A stretch of 39,032 nt of DNA from contig NZ_PHSN01000029.1 of assembly GCF_002871005.1 (NCBI RefSeq), positions 1 to 39,032 of the forward strand, in the 5' to 3' direction. Every line of letters begins with the position of its first letter. Position 1 is the first letter of the stretch. A program made the translations under genes and the position numbers. This stretch comes from Acidimangrovimonas sediminis (GTDB lineage Bacteria > Pseudomonadota > Alphaproteobacteria > Rhodobacterales > Rhodobacteraceae). The notes below the pieces were generated by a model. It did not search any database, was not told where the DNA came from, and saw nothing but the letters and a program-made list of their open reading frames with translations. Below, one piece after another: positions 16,267 to 23,802 of the stretch.

Positions 16267-17022
16267 TCAACCCTCCCAGATTGGCAGCCCGGCCAGGGCC
16301 GAGCCGAGGATGACGAGCCAAGCGATGCGGCGGTAGATCCGCTCCCGCTCCGGCTGGAACATAGCGGCGCCGGCGAGGCTTGCCAGGGTGAACGGCACGA
16401 GAAGGACCGCGCCCAGCACGATCGCGCCGGGCACGATCTGCCCCATCAGCGTCAGCGTGGCCAGCATACCGGCATCGACCACCATGAGGAACAGCACCAG
16501 ATGCGCTCTGACCTCCGAGGCCGCGCGCGGCCCGGTCATGAGGAACAGGATCGCCGGCGGCCCGGGAACGCCGGTGGAGCCGCCGAGAAAGCCGCAGAGC
16601 GCGCCGATCCCGACAAGGCCCCGCGGCCCGGCACGCCAGGCATGGCGCCAGCCCGCGACCAGCAGGCCCAGCATGACCAGCGCCACCGCCGAGATCCCGA
16701 TGCGGAACGCCGCTGCCGGTACCCGCGACAGAAGCGCAAGGCCCAGCGGCAGCACGAGGAGAAACCCCAGCGACATCAGCCCGACCTCGCGCGGTGCGCC
16801 GTCGCGCAGGGCACGGCGCGCATTCGGCAGGGTGCCGATCAGGTCCATCGCGGCAAGGGTGGTGATCGCGGCGAAAGGCGGCAGGACGATGCCCGCCATG
16901 GGCATGAACACCAGGGCCGAGCCGAAGCCGGCGAACCCGCGCACCAGACCGCCCACCGCGGCGGCCCCGGCCAGAAGTGCCAGCCCCGCGCCATCCAGGC
17001 CCGGGACCGGCAGAAGGCTCAC
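16267..17022 (-). CDS. TauE/SafE-family membrane permease
   Basis: A 251-residue integral membrane protein of the sulfite exporter TauE/SafE family with eight or so hydrophobic segments. Typical blocks are GGLVRGFAGFGSALVFMPM near the start and GALCGFLGGSTGVPGPPAIL in the middle, the two family repeats. The substrate is probably an organic or inorganic sulfur anion, but this is a family-level guess. The GTG start at 17022 overlaps the secF stop as GTGA, implying translational coupling to secF. Confidence 0.88.
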   Translation of the reverse strand: MSLLPVPGLDGAGLALLAGAAAVGGLVRGFAGFGSALVFMPMAGIVLPPFAAITTLAAMDLIGTLPNARRALRDGAPREVGLMSLGFLLVLPLGLALLSRVPAAAFRIGISAVALVMLGLLVAGWRHAWRAGPRGLVGIGALCGFLGGSTGVPGPPAILFLMTGPRAASEVRAHLVLFLMVVDAGMLATLTLMGQIVPGAIVLGAVLLVPFTLASLAGAAMFQPERERIYRRIAWLVILGSALAGLPIWEG

Positions 17023-17993
17023 GCCTTGCCCTTGGAGAAGTTGGTGCCGGCGTTCTTGTCCGACGGCTTGGACCAGTCGCGCTTGACCCCCAGCTGCAGC
17101 ACGATGTTCTTGGCCACGTAGATCGACGAATAGGTGCCGACGATCACGCCCCAGGTCATCGCGAAGACGAAGTTGCGGATCACGTCGCCGCCCAGCACCA
17201 GAAGCGCGATCAGGGCGATCAGCGTGGTGCCCGAGGTCATCACCGTCCGGCTCAGCGTCTCGTTGGCGGAGAGGTTGAGCACGTCGCGCAGGGGCATCTT
17301 CTTGTACTTGATCAGGTTCTCGCGCGCCCGGTCGAACACGACCACGGTGTCGTTGATCGAATAGCCGACGATCGTCAGGATCGCGGCCACGATCGACAGG
17401 TCGAACTTCAGCTGGAACACCACGAAGATGCCGATGGTCAGCGCCACGTCGTGCACGGTCGCGGCCACGGCCCCCAGCGCGAACTGCCATTCGAATCGCA
17501 GCCAGATGTAGAAGACGATCGCGGCGACGGCGGCCAGCACCGCGATGACCGCGGTCTTGATCAGCTCACCTGACACCTTGGGCCCGACGCTTTCGATCGA
17601 GGGGAAGGTGGCCGAGGCATCAACCTTCTTGATCGCCGCCTCGATCGCCTGGGTGGTGGCCGGGGTGATGCTTTCCTGGCCGCTCTGGGCCTGGACGCGC
17701 ACCATGGCCACGTGCTTCTCGCTCGACGAGGTCGGGTCGAACACCTGGGTGATCATCACGTCGCCCAGCTTCAGCGGCTGCAGCGCGGTGCGGTACTTGC
17801 CGGTGTCGATCGGCGTCTGGCTGTCGACGCGGATCGTGGTGCCGCCCTTGAAGTCGATGCCGTAGTTCAGCCCGATCGCCACGAACAGGATGATCGAGGC
17901 AAGCGTCAGCACGACCGACCCGCCGAAGGTGACGAGGGCGATCTTGAAGAAGTCGATGTTGGTCTTTTCGGGGACGAGTTTCAGCCTGCGCAT
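17019..17993 (-). CDS. secF: Protein translocase subunit SecF
   Basis: A 324-residue SecF with six TM segments. It shows the periplasmic GIDFKGGTTIRVDS motif and the C-terminal signature YSINDTVVVFDRARENL. SecDF with YajC uses the proton gradient to assist Sec export. It starts one base after the secD stop and overlaps the next gene by four bases. The full yajC-secD-secF set makes function certain. Confidence 0.98.
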   Translation of the reverse strand: MRRLKLVPEKTNIDFFKIALVTFGGSVVLTLASIILFVAIGLNYGIDFKGGTTIRVDSQTPIDTGKYRTALQPLKLGDVMITQVFDPTSSSEKHVAMVRVQAQSGQESITPATTQAIEAAIKKVDASATFPSIESVGPKVSGELIKTAVIAVLAAVAAIVFYIWLRFEWQFALGAVAATVHDVALTIGIFVVFQLKFDLSIVAAILTIVGYSINDTVVVFDRARENLIKYKKMPLRDVLNLSANETLSRTVMTSGTTLIALIALLVLGGDVIRNFVFAMTWGVIVGTYSSIYVAKNIVLQLGVKRDWSKPSDKNAGTNFSKGKA

Positions 17994-17994
17994 G

Positions 17995-19659
17995 TCACAC
18001 CACGATCGTTTTGGGGCGGCGGCGTTCGAACCAGATCACGATCACCAGCCGCGTCACGTAGATCGCGGTGAAGACCGAGGTCAGGATCCCGAGCCCGAGG
18101 GTGATGGCGAAGCCGCGCACCGGTCCCGCGCCAAGCCAGTAGAGGATCACCGCCGTCATGAAGGTGGTGATGTTCGAATCGAGGATCGCCGACAGCGCGC
18201 GCTCATAGCCCAGCTCGATCGCCCGGGCGGGGCCCTTGGCGACGCGAAGTTCCTCGCGGATGCGTTCGTAGATCAGCACGTTGGCGTCGACCGCCATGCC
18301 GACCGTCAGCACGATCCCCGCGATGCCCGGCAGCGTCAGTGTGCCGCCGATGGCCGAGAGGACGCCGAACATCATCGCCATGTTCAGCACCAGCGCGAAG
18401 TTCGCGATCCAGCCGAACATGCCGTAGCTCGCGACCATGAAGATCATCACGGCGATGGTGCCGACCAGCGCGGCCATCTTGCCCGCCGCGATCGAATCGG
18501 CGCCCAGCGTCGGGCCCACCGTGCGTTCCTCGAGGAAGGTCAGCTTGGCGGGCAGGGCGCCCGCGCGCAGCAGCACCGCGAGGTTGGTGGAGCTTTCGAT
18601 CGTGAAGTTGCCGGTGATGATCCCCGAACCGCCGCCGATATAGCTTTGGATCACCGGGGCCGAGATCACCTTGTTGTCCAGCACGATGGCGAAGGGCTGG
18701 CCGATGTGATCGCGGGTGTAGTCGCCGAACTTGCGCGCGCCCGAGGCGTCGAAGCGGAAGTTCACCGCCGGCCGGCCGTTCTGGTCGAACGCCGGTTCCG
18801 CGTCGGTCAGCGAGTTGCCCGAGACCACCGGGGTGGAGTTCACGACGTAGTAGACGCCCTTCTGATCCTCGGACGGAAGAACCTCGTTGCCGACGCCGGC
18901 GTTGGCGTTCTTGTCGCCGGTCTGCTGGATCACCTGGTTGAAGGTGAGCTTCGCGGTGGTGCCGATCAGCTTCTTCAGTTCGGCGGCCGAGCCGATGCCC
19001 GGCACCTCGATCAGGATCCGGTCGTCGCCCTGGCGGGTGATCGTCGGTTCGCGGGTGCCTGCCTCGTCGATCCGGCGGCGCACGATTTCCAGCGATTGCT
19101 GCATCGTGCGCTCGTCGGTCGCCTTCTTCTCGGCATCTGACAGCTGCACGAGGACGGCATTGTCGCCGTCCTGCGTGACGGCAAGGTCGGACTTGCCGAC
19201 GCCGGTCAGCGTGGTCACCGGGGTGGCCAGCTTCTTCACCGCGGCAATGGCCTGTGCCATGCCCTCGGGCTTGGAGATCTGGACCTTCAGCGTGCCGGGC
19301 GAGCTCTGCACCCGGCGGATGCCGCCGATGGTGTCACGCTCGGACCGGAGCGCGTCGCGCACCTCGGGCCAGAGCGCGTTCATACGGTCGGTGTAGACGT
19401 TCGACAGCTGCACCTCGGCCAGCAGGTAGGCCCCGCCCCGAAGGTCGAGGCCGAGGTTGACGATCGACGACGGCAGCCACGAGGGCCACGCGTCGGCCTG
19501 TGCCTTTTCCGCGGGCGTCGCCGTGCCGGTCTTGGTGATCTTCTGCACCGCGTCGTTGTGGTTCTGCACACGGCTGTAGAAGAGGTTGGGCATGGCGAAG
19601 AACAATGCGGTCAGACAGACCAGCACGATCAACGCCCGCTTCCACATGGGGATCTGCAT
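17995..19659 (-). CDS. secD: Protein translocase subunit SecD
   Basis: A 554-residue SecD. The N-terminal TM is followed by NLGLDLRGGAYLLAEV, the large periplasmic region with RRRIDEAGTREPTITRQG and DRILIEVPGI, and then the TM domain with GMAVDANVLIYERIREEL. The length is normal for alphaproteobacteria. It lies 21 bases after yajC and one base before secF, in one operon. Confidence 0.98.
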   Translation of the reverse strand: MQIPMWKRALIVLVCLTALFFAMPNLFYSRVQNHNDAVQKITKTGTATPAEKAQADAWPSWLPSSIVNLGLDLRGGAYLLAEVQLSNVYTDRMNALWPEVRDALRSERDTIGGIRRVQSSPGTLKVQISKPEGMAQAIAAVKKLATPVTTLTGVGKSDLAVTQDGDNAVLVQLSDAEKKATDERTMQQSLEIVRRRIDEAGTREPTITRQGDDRILIEVPGIGSAAELKKLIGTTAKLTFNQVIQQTGDKNANAGVGNEVLPSEDQKGVYYVVNSTPVVSGNSLTDAEPAFDQNGRPAVNFRFDASGARKFGDYTRDHIGQPFAIVLDNKVISAPVIQSYIGGGSGIITGNFTIESSTNLAVLLRAGALPAKLTFLEERTVGPTLGADSIAAGKMAALVGTIAVMIFMVASYGMFGWIANFALVLNMAMMFGVLSAIGGTLTLPGIAGIVLTVGMAVDANVLIYERIREELRVAKGPARAIELGYERALSAILDSNITTFMTAVILYWLGAGPVRGFAITLGLGILTSVFTAIYVTRLVIVIWFERRRPKTIVV

Positions 19660-19680
19660 GGGCGGGCTCCGCTTCGGCCG

Positions 19681-20010
19681 TCAGGAGGCGGCAGGTTCGG
19701 TCTTGGAGATGACCTGGCTGATGGTCGACTTCAGGACGCGGACCTTGACGCCGTCGGCGATCTCGACCTCGACCTCGCCGTTGTCCTTGACCTTGCTCAC
19801 CTTGCCGAGGATGCCGCCCGAGGTCACGACCTCGTCGCCGCGCCGGACCGCCTCGACCATGGCGCGGTGATCCTTGGCCTTCTTCTGCTGCGGGCGGATC
19901 AGCAGGAAGTACATGATCCCGAAGATCAGGATCAGCGGCACGAAGCTGGTAAGCGCGCTCTCGGCGCCGCCGGCGCCTGCGGCCTGGGCGTATGCGGGGG
20001 TGGCGAACAT
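19681..20010 (-). CDS. yajC: Preprotein translocase subunit YajC
   Basis: A 109-residue YajC with a short N-terminus, one TM segment (SFVPLILIFGIMYFLLIRPQ), the hallmark RPQQKKAKDH and then a small domain VRRGDEVVTSGGILGKV. The ATG at 20016 directly abuts GAGAGG, whereas that at 20010 has a six-base spacer, so I choose 20010; the longer form would add only two residues. It is the first gene of the sec operon. Confidence 0.95.
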   Translation of the reverse strand: MFATPAYAQAAGAGGAESALTSFVPLILIFGIMYFLLIRPQQKKAKDHRAMVEAVRRGDEVVTSGGILGKVSKVKDNGEVEVEIADGVKVRVLKSTISQVISKTEPAAS

Positions 20011-20302
20011 CTTCATCCTCTCGTTCGGCGGCGCTCTGCCGGCGCCGTGGCATGGACCGGCAGGGCCTTGCCGACCCCCCCGAAATTGGCGCGCACCCTA
20101 TCCGCGCCCCCCCCGCTTGGCAAGGCGAAGGCCGTCCGGGAGGGTGCATGGGTCAAGGCACGTTGGTGTGAGATGGGCAGGCCCGCGCGGCACCGCAAGA
20201 GGCCGGGCGGCGGATGCCGCGGGGGGCGTGCCGGAGATTGACGGGGGAACAGCCGGAGATCGGCGGGAGGCCAAGCAGGGGCCCAGTCGGATATGGGGCG
20301 CC

Positions 20303-20953
20303 TCAGTCCCAGACCAGCCGCAGGGCCAGCCCCGCGAAGACCAGCGCGGCCAGCCGGTTCAGCCCGCGCATCCGCCGGGCCAGCCGTTGCCGCACGAGGC
20401 CCGCCAGCGCGCCGTATCCCATGGTGATCAGCGTGCCGGTCAGCGCGAAGATCGCACCCAGCACGACGATCTGCTGCCAGACCGGTCCCAGCGCCGGGTC
20501 GGTGAATTGCGGCAGGAAGGCGAGGATGAAGAGGATGGGCTTGGGGTTGAGGATATTCGTCAGCGCCCCGCGCCGGAACGCCGCCATCCCCGACCCCACG
20601 CCCTTGCCACCTGTGCCATTTTCTCCTGTGTCGGGCGCGTCGGGCCCGGCGGCCCAGCTTTTCCACGCAAGGAACAGCAGATACGCCCCGCCGCCCCAGC
20701 GCAACGCCATCAGCGCCGCCGGTTCTGCCGCAAGCAGCGCCGAGATTCCCGCCGCCGCCAGCGTCACGTGCCAGAGCGCCCCGGCCCCGACCCCCAGCCC
20801 GGCCAGCGCGCCGATCCGTGGCCCGCCGCGGATCCCGCTGGCGGTGGCGAACATCACATCGGCGCCCGGTGTCAGGTTCAGCACGACCCCCGACAGGGTA
20901 AAGAGCCACAGGCTTTGCGCGGGGATCGCGGGAAGGAAGGAAAGAAGGCTCAT
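20303..20953 (-). CDS. LysE-family translocator
   Basis: A 216-residue membrane protein of the LysE/RhtB exporter family, with about six TM segments and the N-terminal signature VVLNLTPGADVMFATASGIR. The block RRGALTNILNPKPILFILAF is also characteristic. A likely role is export of an amino acid or similar metabolite. A Gly-rich loop (PDTGENGTGGKGVGSG) in the middle is longer than in most relatives. The gene starts four bases after the GFA protein's stop, so the two are co-transcribed. Confidence 0.9.
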   Translation of the reverse strand: MSLLSFLPAIPAQSLWLFTLSGVVLNLTPGADVMFATASGIRGGPRIGALAGLGVGAGALWHVTLAAAGISALLAAEPAALMALRWGGGAYLLFLAWKSWAAGPDAPDTGENGTGGKGVGSGMAAFRRGALTNILNPKPILFILAFLPQFTDPALGPVWQQIVVLGAIFALTGTLITMGYGALAGLVRQRLARRMRGLNRLAALVFAGLALRLVWD

Positions 20954-20957
20954 CGCG

Positions 20958-21740
20958 TCACCATTCTGGATGTTGCGGCAGACCGTCGGCGATCTCGTAG
21001 TAATCGCCCTTTTCCGAGGTGAAGATATGTTCCTCGAGCTGGCCTCCGGTGGCGCCGCGGATGCACCCCGCCTCGACCGAGAATCCGCCGTCGCGGGCGC
21101 GGAACCACAGGCTTGCGCCACAGGCGCCGCAAAAGCCGCGCTCTCCGCCGCCCGCGGTGCGGTAGCTCTTCAGCGTCTCGCGGGCGGTATAGGAAAGCTG
21201 GGCGTCGTCGACGTCGAACGAGGCCGAGAAATGGCCCGAGAGGCGGCGGCACTGGTGGCAGTGGCAGGCGGTGACCGCGCGCGCCGGGCCGGGCAGGGTG
21301 AAGGATACCCCGCCGCACAGGCAGCCGGCCGTGAGCCGGCCGGAACGCGGGGTGGCCAGCGGCGGCGGTGCGGCGGGGGTGTAATAATCGCCCGCGCAAT
21401 CGGTGAAGATGTGGCGCGTCAGCCGGCTGCTGGTCGGGCCGTCGAAGGCGCCGCCCGCCACGGCGATCTGCGCCTCGGCATCGTCTTGCCAGAACAGGCT
21501 TGCCCCGCAATCGCGGCAGAACCCGCGCCGGGCATGATTTGACGAGCGGTGCCAGGCGAGGCCGTCCCCGCAGGTCAGGCGGAAGGCCGCATGCGGCACC
21601 GGCGCCGCGGCCCAGTAATGGCCCGACCAGGTGCGGCACTGGCTGCAATGGCAGGCGGTGAAGGCCGGCAGCGACCCGGTCACCTCGAACCGCACCGCGC
21701 CGCAATGGCAGCCCCCGCCGTGGATGTCCTGATCTGGCAT
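20958..21740 (-). CDS. Tandem GFA-domain protein
   Basis: A 260-residue protein made of two glutathione-dependent formaldehyde-activating (GFA, CENP-V) domains. Half one has GGCHCGAVRF, ACHCSQCR and GFCRDCGASLFW; half two has GCLCGGVSF, ACHCHQCR and GFCGACGASLWF. All seven zinc-ligand-type cysteines are present in each half. Most GFA proteins have one domain. The family name derives from a proposed glutathione-formaldehyde role that is not established for these homologues. The start at 21740 follows GGAGGATCG. Confidence 0.9.
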   Translation of the reverse strand: MPDQDIHGGGCHCGAVRFEVTGSLPAFTACHCSQCRTWSGHYWAAAPVPHAAFRLTCGDGLAWHRSSNHARRGFCRDCGASLFWQDDAEAQIAVAGGAFDGPTSSRLTRHIFTDCAGDYYTPAAPPPLATPRSGRLTAGCLCGGVSFTLPGPARAVTACHCHQCRRLSGHFSASFDVDDAQLSYTARETLKSYRTAGGGERGFCGACGASLWFRARDGGFSVEAGCIRGATGGQLEEHIFTSEKGDYYEIADGLPQHPEW

Positions 21741-21795
21741 CGATCCTCCGCCAACGAGATGGCGCCTTTTGCGGCGGCTGCGCAAGGGGCGGCGG

Positions 21796-22248
21796 TCAGA
21801 GCTTGCCGAAGGTCTCGGCCAGGATCGCGGAGAGGTGATCGGCGTCCTCCTGCGTGAAGGCGCCGGGTCGGTCGCTGTCAATGTCCAGGACGGCGATCAC
21901 CTCGCCCGCGCCGTCGAACACCGGCAGAACGATCTCGGACCGGGTGGAGGAGGCGCAGGCGATGTGGCCGGGGAAAGCCTCGACATCCGGAACGAGCTGG
22001 GTCTCGCGGGTGCGGGCCGCGGCGCCGCAGACCCCGCGCGAGAACGGGATGACCAGGCAGCCGTGCCCGCCCTGGTAAGGCCCGATCTTCAGCAGCTCGG
22101 GCGCCACGACGCGGTAAAAGCCGGTCCAGTCGAAGCGGTCGTCGCTGTGGTGGATCTCGCAGGCGAGGGTGGCCATCAGGGCGACGGCGTCCGTCTCGCC
22201 CTCGGTGAGGGCGCGGATCGTCGTGGCGAGCGTGGCGTAGTCGGGCAT
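21796..22248 (-). CDS. msrC: Free methionine-(R)-sulfoxide reductase (GAF domain)
   Basis: A 150-residue GAF-fold enzyme of the fRMsr (YebR/MsrC) family. The three redox cysteines are present in order: GGHGCLVIPF, SRGVCGAAARTRETQLVPDV and AFPGHIACASSTRSEIVLPV. The motif DWTGFYRV and the C-terminal VLDIDSDRPGAFTQED are also typical. It reduces free Met-(R)-sulfoxide using thioredoxin or a similar donor in the cytoplasm. It ends 55 bases before the start of the GFA gene. Confidence 0.92.
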   Translation of the reverse strand: MPDYATLATTIRALTEGETDAVALMATLACEIHHSDDRFDWTGFYRVVAPELLKIGPYQGGHGCLVIPFSRGVCGAAARTRETQLVPDVEAFPGHIACASSTRSEIVLPVFDGAGEVIAVLDIDSDRPGAFTQEDADHLSAILAETFGKL

Positions 22249-22263
22249 CTTCGGAGCCTCTTG

Positions 22264-22325
22264 CAGGGGGCGGGACCGGGGCGCTGCCCCGGACCCCGGA
22301 GTATTGGAGCCAAGATCAAGAGGAA
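22264..22325 (+). repeat. Dispersed hairpin element, copy C
   Basis: A GGGGCG-CTG-CCCC hairpin is followed by GGACCCCGGAGTATTGGAG, then CCAAGATCAAGAGG. It has the same layout as copies A and B (GC hairpin, CCCCGA/G-ATATT, AGAAG-like tail) but more differences. It lies between the divergent starts of the fRMsr and STAS genes. Confidence 0.6.
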
Positions 22326-22410
22326 AGGGGGTCTTGTCCGGAGGGTCGCGGGATACGGATTGGTAAGGATTGGCTTCTAGCCTTGCCGTGATGGCGAGAC
22401 GGAGGTGACG

Positions 22411-22758
22411 ATGAAGCTGAGGACCGAATTGCGGGGCACCGCCCTGGTGATCCGGGTCGAGGAGCGGCGCATCGACGCCGCGGTGGCGATCCGGTTCAAG
22501 GATCTGATGCGCGATCTGGTCGAGGCGCGGGCGGATCGGATCATCCTCGACCTCGGGCAGGTCGAATTTCTTGACAGTTCGGGGCTGGGCGCGGTCGTGG
22601 CGGTGCGCAAGATGCTGAGCCCGGGGCGCCAGCTTGAGCTGGCGGCGATGACGCCGACCGTGGCGCGGGTTCTGGCGCTGACCCGCATGGACAGCGTGTT
22701 CCCGCTGCATGCGCAGATCCCCGACCTGCCCGGGCCGACGGCACATCATGCGGGCTGA
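22411..22758 (+). CDS. STAS-domain anti-sigma factor antagonist
   Basis: A 115-residue STAS protein resembling RsbV/SpoIIAA: RIILDLGQVEFLDSSGLGAV contains the DSSG loop whose serine is the usual phosphorylation site. The start at 22411 is fixed by GGAGGTGACG. It overlaps the kinase-like gene by 11 bases. In this family the dephosphorylated STAS protein binds the HATPase partner and so frees a third protein, usually a sigma factor or other effector. No such target is encoded next to it. Confidence 0.9.
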   Translation: MKLRTELRGTALVIRVEERRIDAAVAIRFKDLMRDLVEARADRIILDLGQVEFLDSSGLGAVVAVRKMLSPGRQLELAAMTPTVARVLALTRMDSVFPLHAQIPDLPGPTAHHAG

Positions 22759-23413
22759 GGCGGTTCGCGGCGCGGCGACCGCCCGGTCCGCCTCGGATCC
22801 CCCGGACCCTGAGGGGGCAAGGCTGGAAAGGCCGGGGACGGCCGGGTCCGGGATGGCCGGGTCCGGGATGGCCGGGCAGGAGGCGGCCGGCAATCTTCGG
22901 CTGGATTTCGCGGCGGATCCGATGGCGGTGCGTCGCGCGCTGCAATTCGTCGTCGAGGCGCTGGAGGACAGGGGCGTCGCGGCCGATGACCGCGCACTGG
23001 CGGAGGTTCTGCTGGCCGAAGTTCTCAACAACGTGGTGGAGCATGCCTACGACCGCCGTGGCGGTTGGATCGAGATCGAGCTTTCGGTGTCGTGCTTGCC
23101 TGGGCCGATGCCGGGGGTCGTGCCCGCGGCCGTGACCGCCGGCGGCGGCGGGGGCCGGCCTGTCGCGCCCGCCGTGGCCCAGTCGTCGCGGGCGGAGCTT
23201 GGCTTTGTCGTCTATGACTGGGGGCGGGCGCTGCCCGGCGGCACCCTGCCGGATGGCCGGCTGCCGCCCATTGCCGCGGGCGAACTGCCCGAGGGCGGCT
23301 TTGGCTGGTATCTGATTCGCGCCCTTGCCTCCGACCTGAACCACGGCCGCGAGGGGGGCAGGAACTGGCTGCGATTCTCACTTGTGCAGGAACAGAGGGC
23401 GGCGTTGGGCTGA
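22748..23413 (+). CDS. RsbW-like HATPase (anti-sigma factor/serine kinase)
   Basis: A 221-residue GHKL ATPase. The N box is AEVLLAEVLNNVVEHAYDRR, and the C-terminal G region is GGFGWYLIRALASDLNHGRE. Two things are unusual. The N-terminal ~55 residues are low-complexity, with a 15-bp direct duplication giving SGMAG twice (22844-22873). A Gly/Pro/Ala-rich insert of about 35 residues splits the ATPase fold between ELSVSCLPGP and ELGFVVYDWG. The expected role is phosphorylating the STAS partner and sequestering an unidentified target. The start at 22748 lies inside the STAS gene; a start further inside is possible. Confidence 0.85.
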   Translation: MRAEAVRGAATARSASDPPDPEGARLERPGTAGSGMAGSGMAGQEAAGNLRLDFAADPMAVRRALQFVVEALEDRGVAADDRALAEVLLAEVLNNVVEHAYDRRGGWIEIELSVSCLPGPMPGVVPAAVTAGGGGGRPVAPAVAQSSRAELGFVVYDWGRALPGGTLPDGRLPPIAAGELPEGGFGWYLIRALASDLNHGREGGRNWLRFSLVQEQRAALG

Positions 23414-23802
23414 ACTGTTCGCGTTGCGCCGACAGTGCCAGAAAGATGCCGGAATTTGCCCACACGGGCGCCATGCCTTGGCGGGAAAACGGGCGTGTAG
23501 CTGCACAGGCTTCACCCCGGCGTCGTGGTCAACAGCCCCCACCCAGTTCACGTCGCCGGGGTTTCCTGTCGTGCAGCGGCGCGCCCGACCGGTTTAGCCG
23601 GTGCGGGCGTTTCTTCGTTTCCGCTTGATTGCCCTTTCCATCGGCTGCGCCCCGACCGGCCACCCCGGTTCGGACCGCAGTCGCACCGGGCCGCACCGCC
23701 AGGCACCCCGTTGTGCCCGGGTCGGACCGCGCAACCGCGCCGCACCGCTTGGCAATGGCGCGCGCGCCTCCTATCGTCGCGCCGAGATCCAAGGAGGCCC
23801 TG
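23414..23802. promoter_or_regulatory. Intergenic region upstream of the gamma-glutamyltransferase gene, with a long imperfect direct repeat
   Basis: About 390 bases without a gene. A short hairpin ACCGG-TTTAG-CCGGT (23588-23602) could end the STAS/HATPase transcript. Two similar stretches of about 42 bases lie 52 bases apart (23663-23706 and 23715-23755), sharing CGGACCGC, GCCGCACCGC and GGCA in the same order. They could be a duplicated binding site or a simple tandem duplication. No promoter is evident to the eye. Confidence 0.4.

Noticed and set aside
15718-17121. Open frame of 467 codons on the plus strand
   Set aside because: It lies opposite yciB, the Mth938-like gene and the TauE gene, and consists of low-complexity charged sequence.
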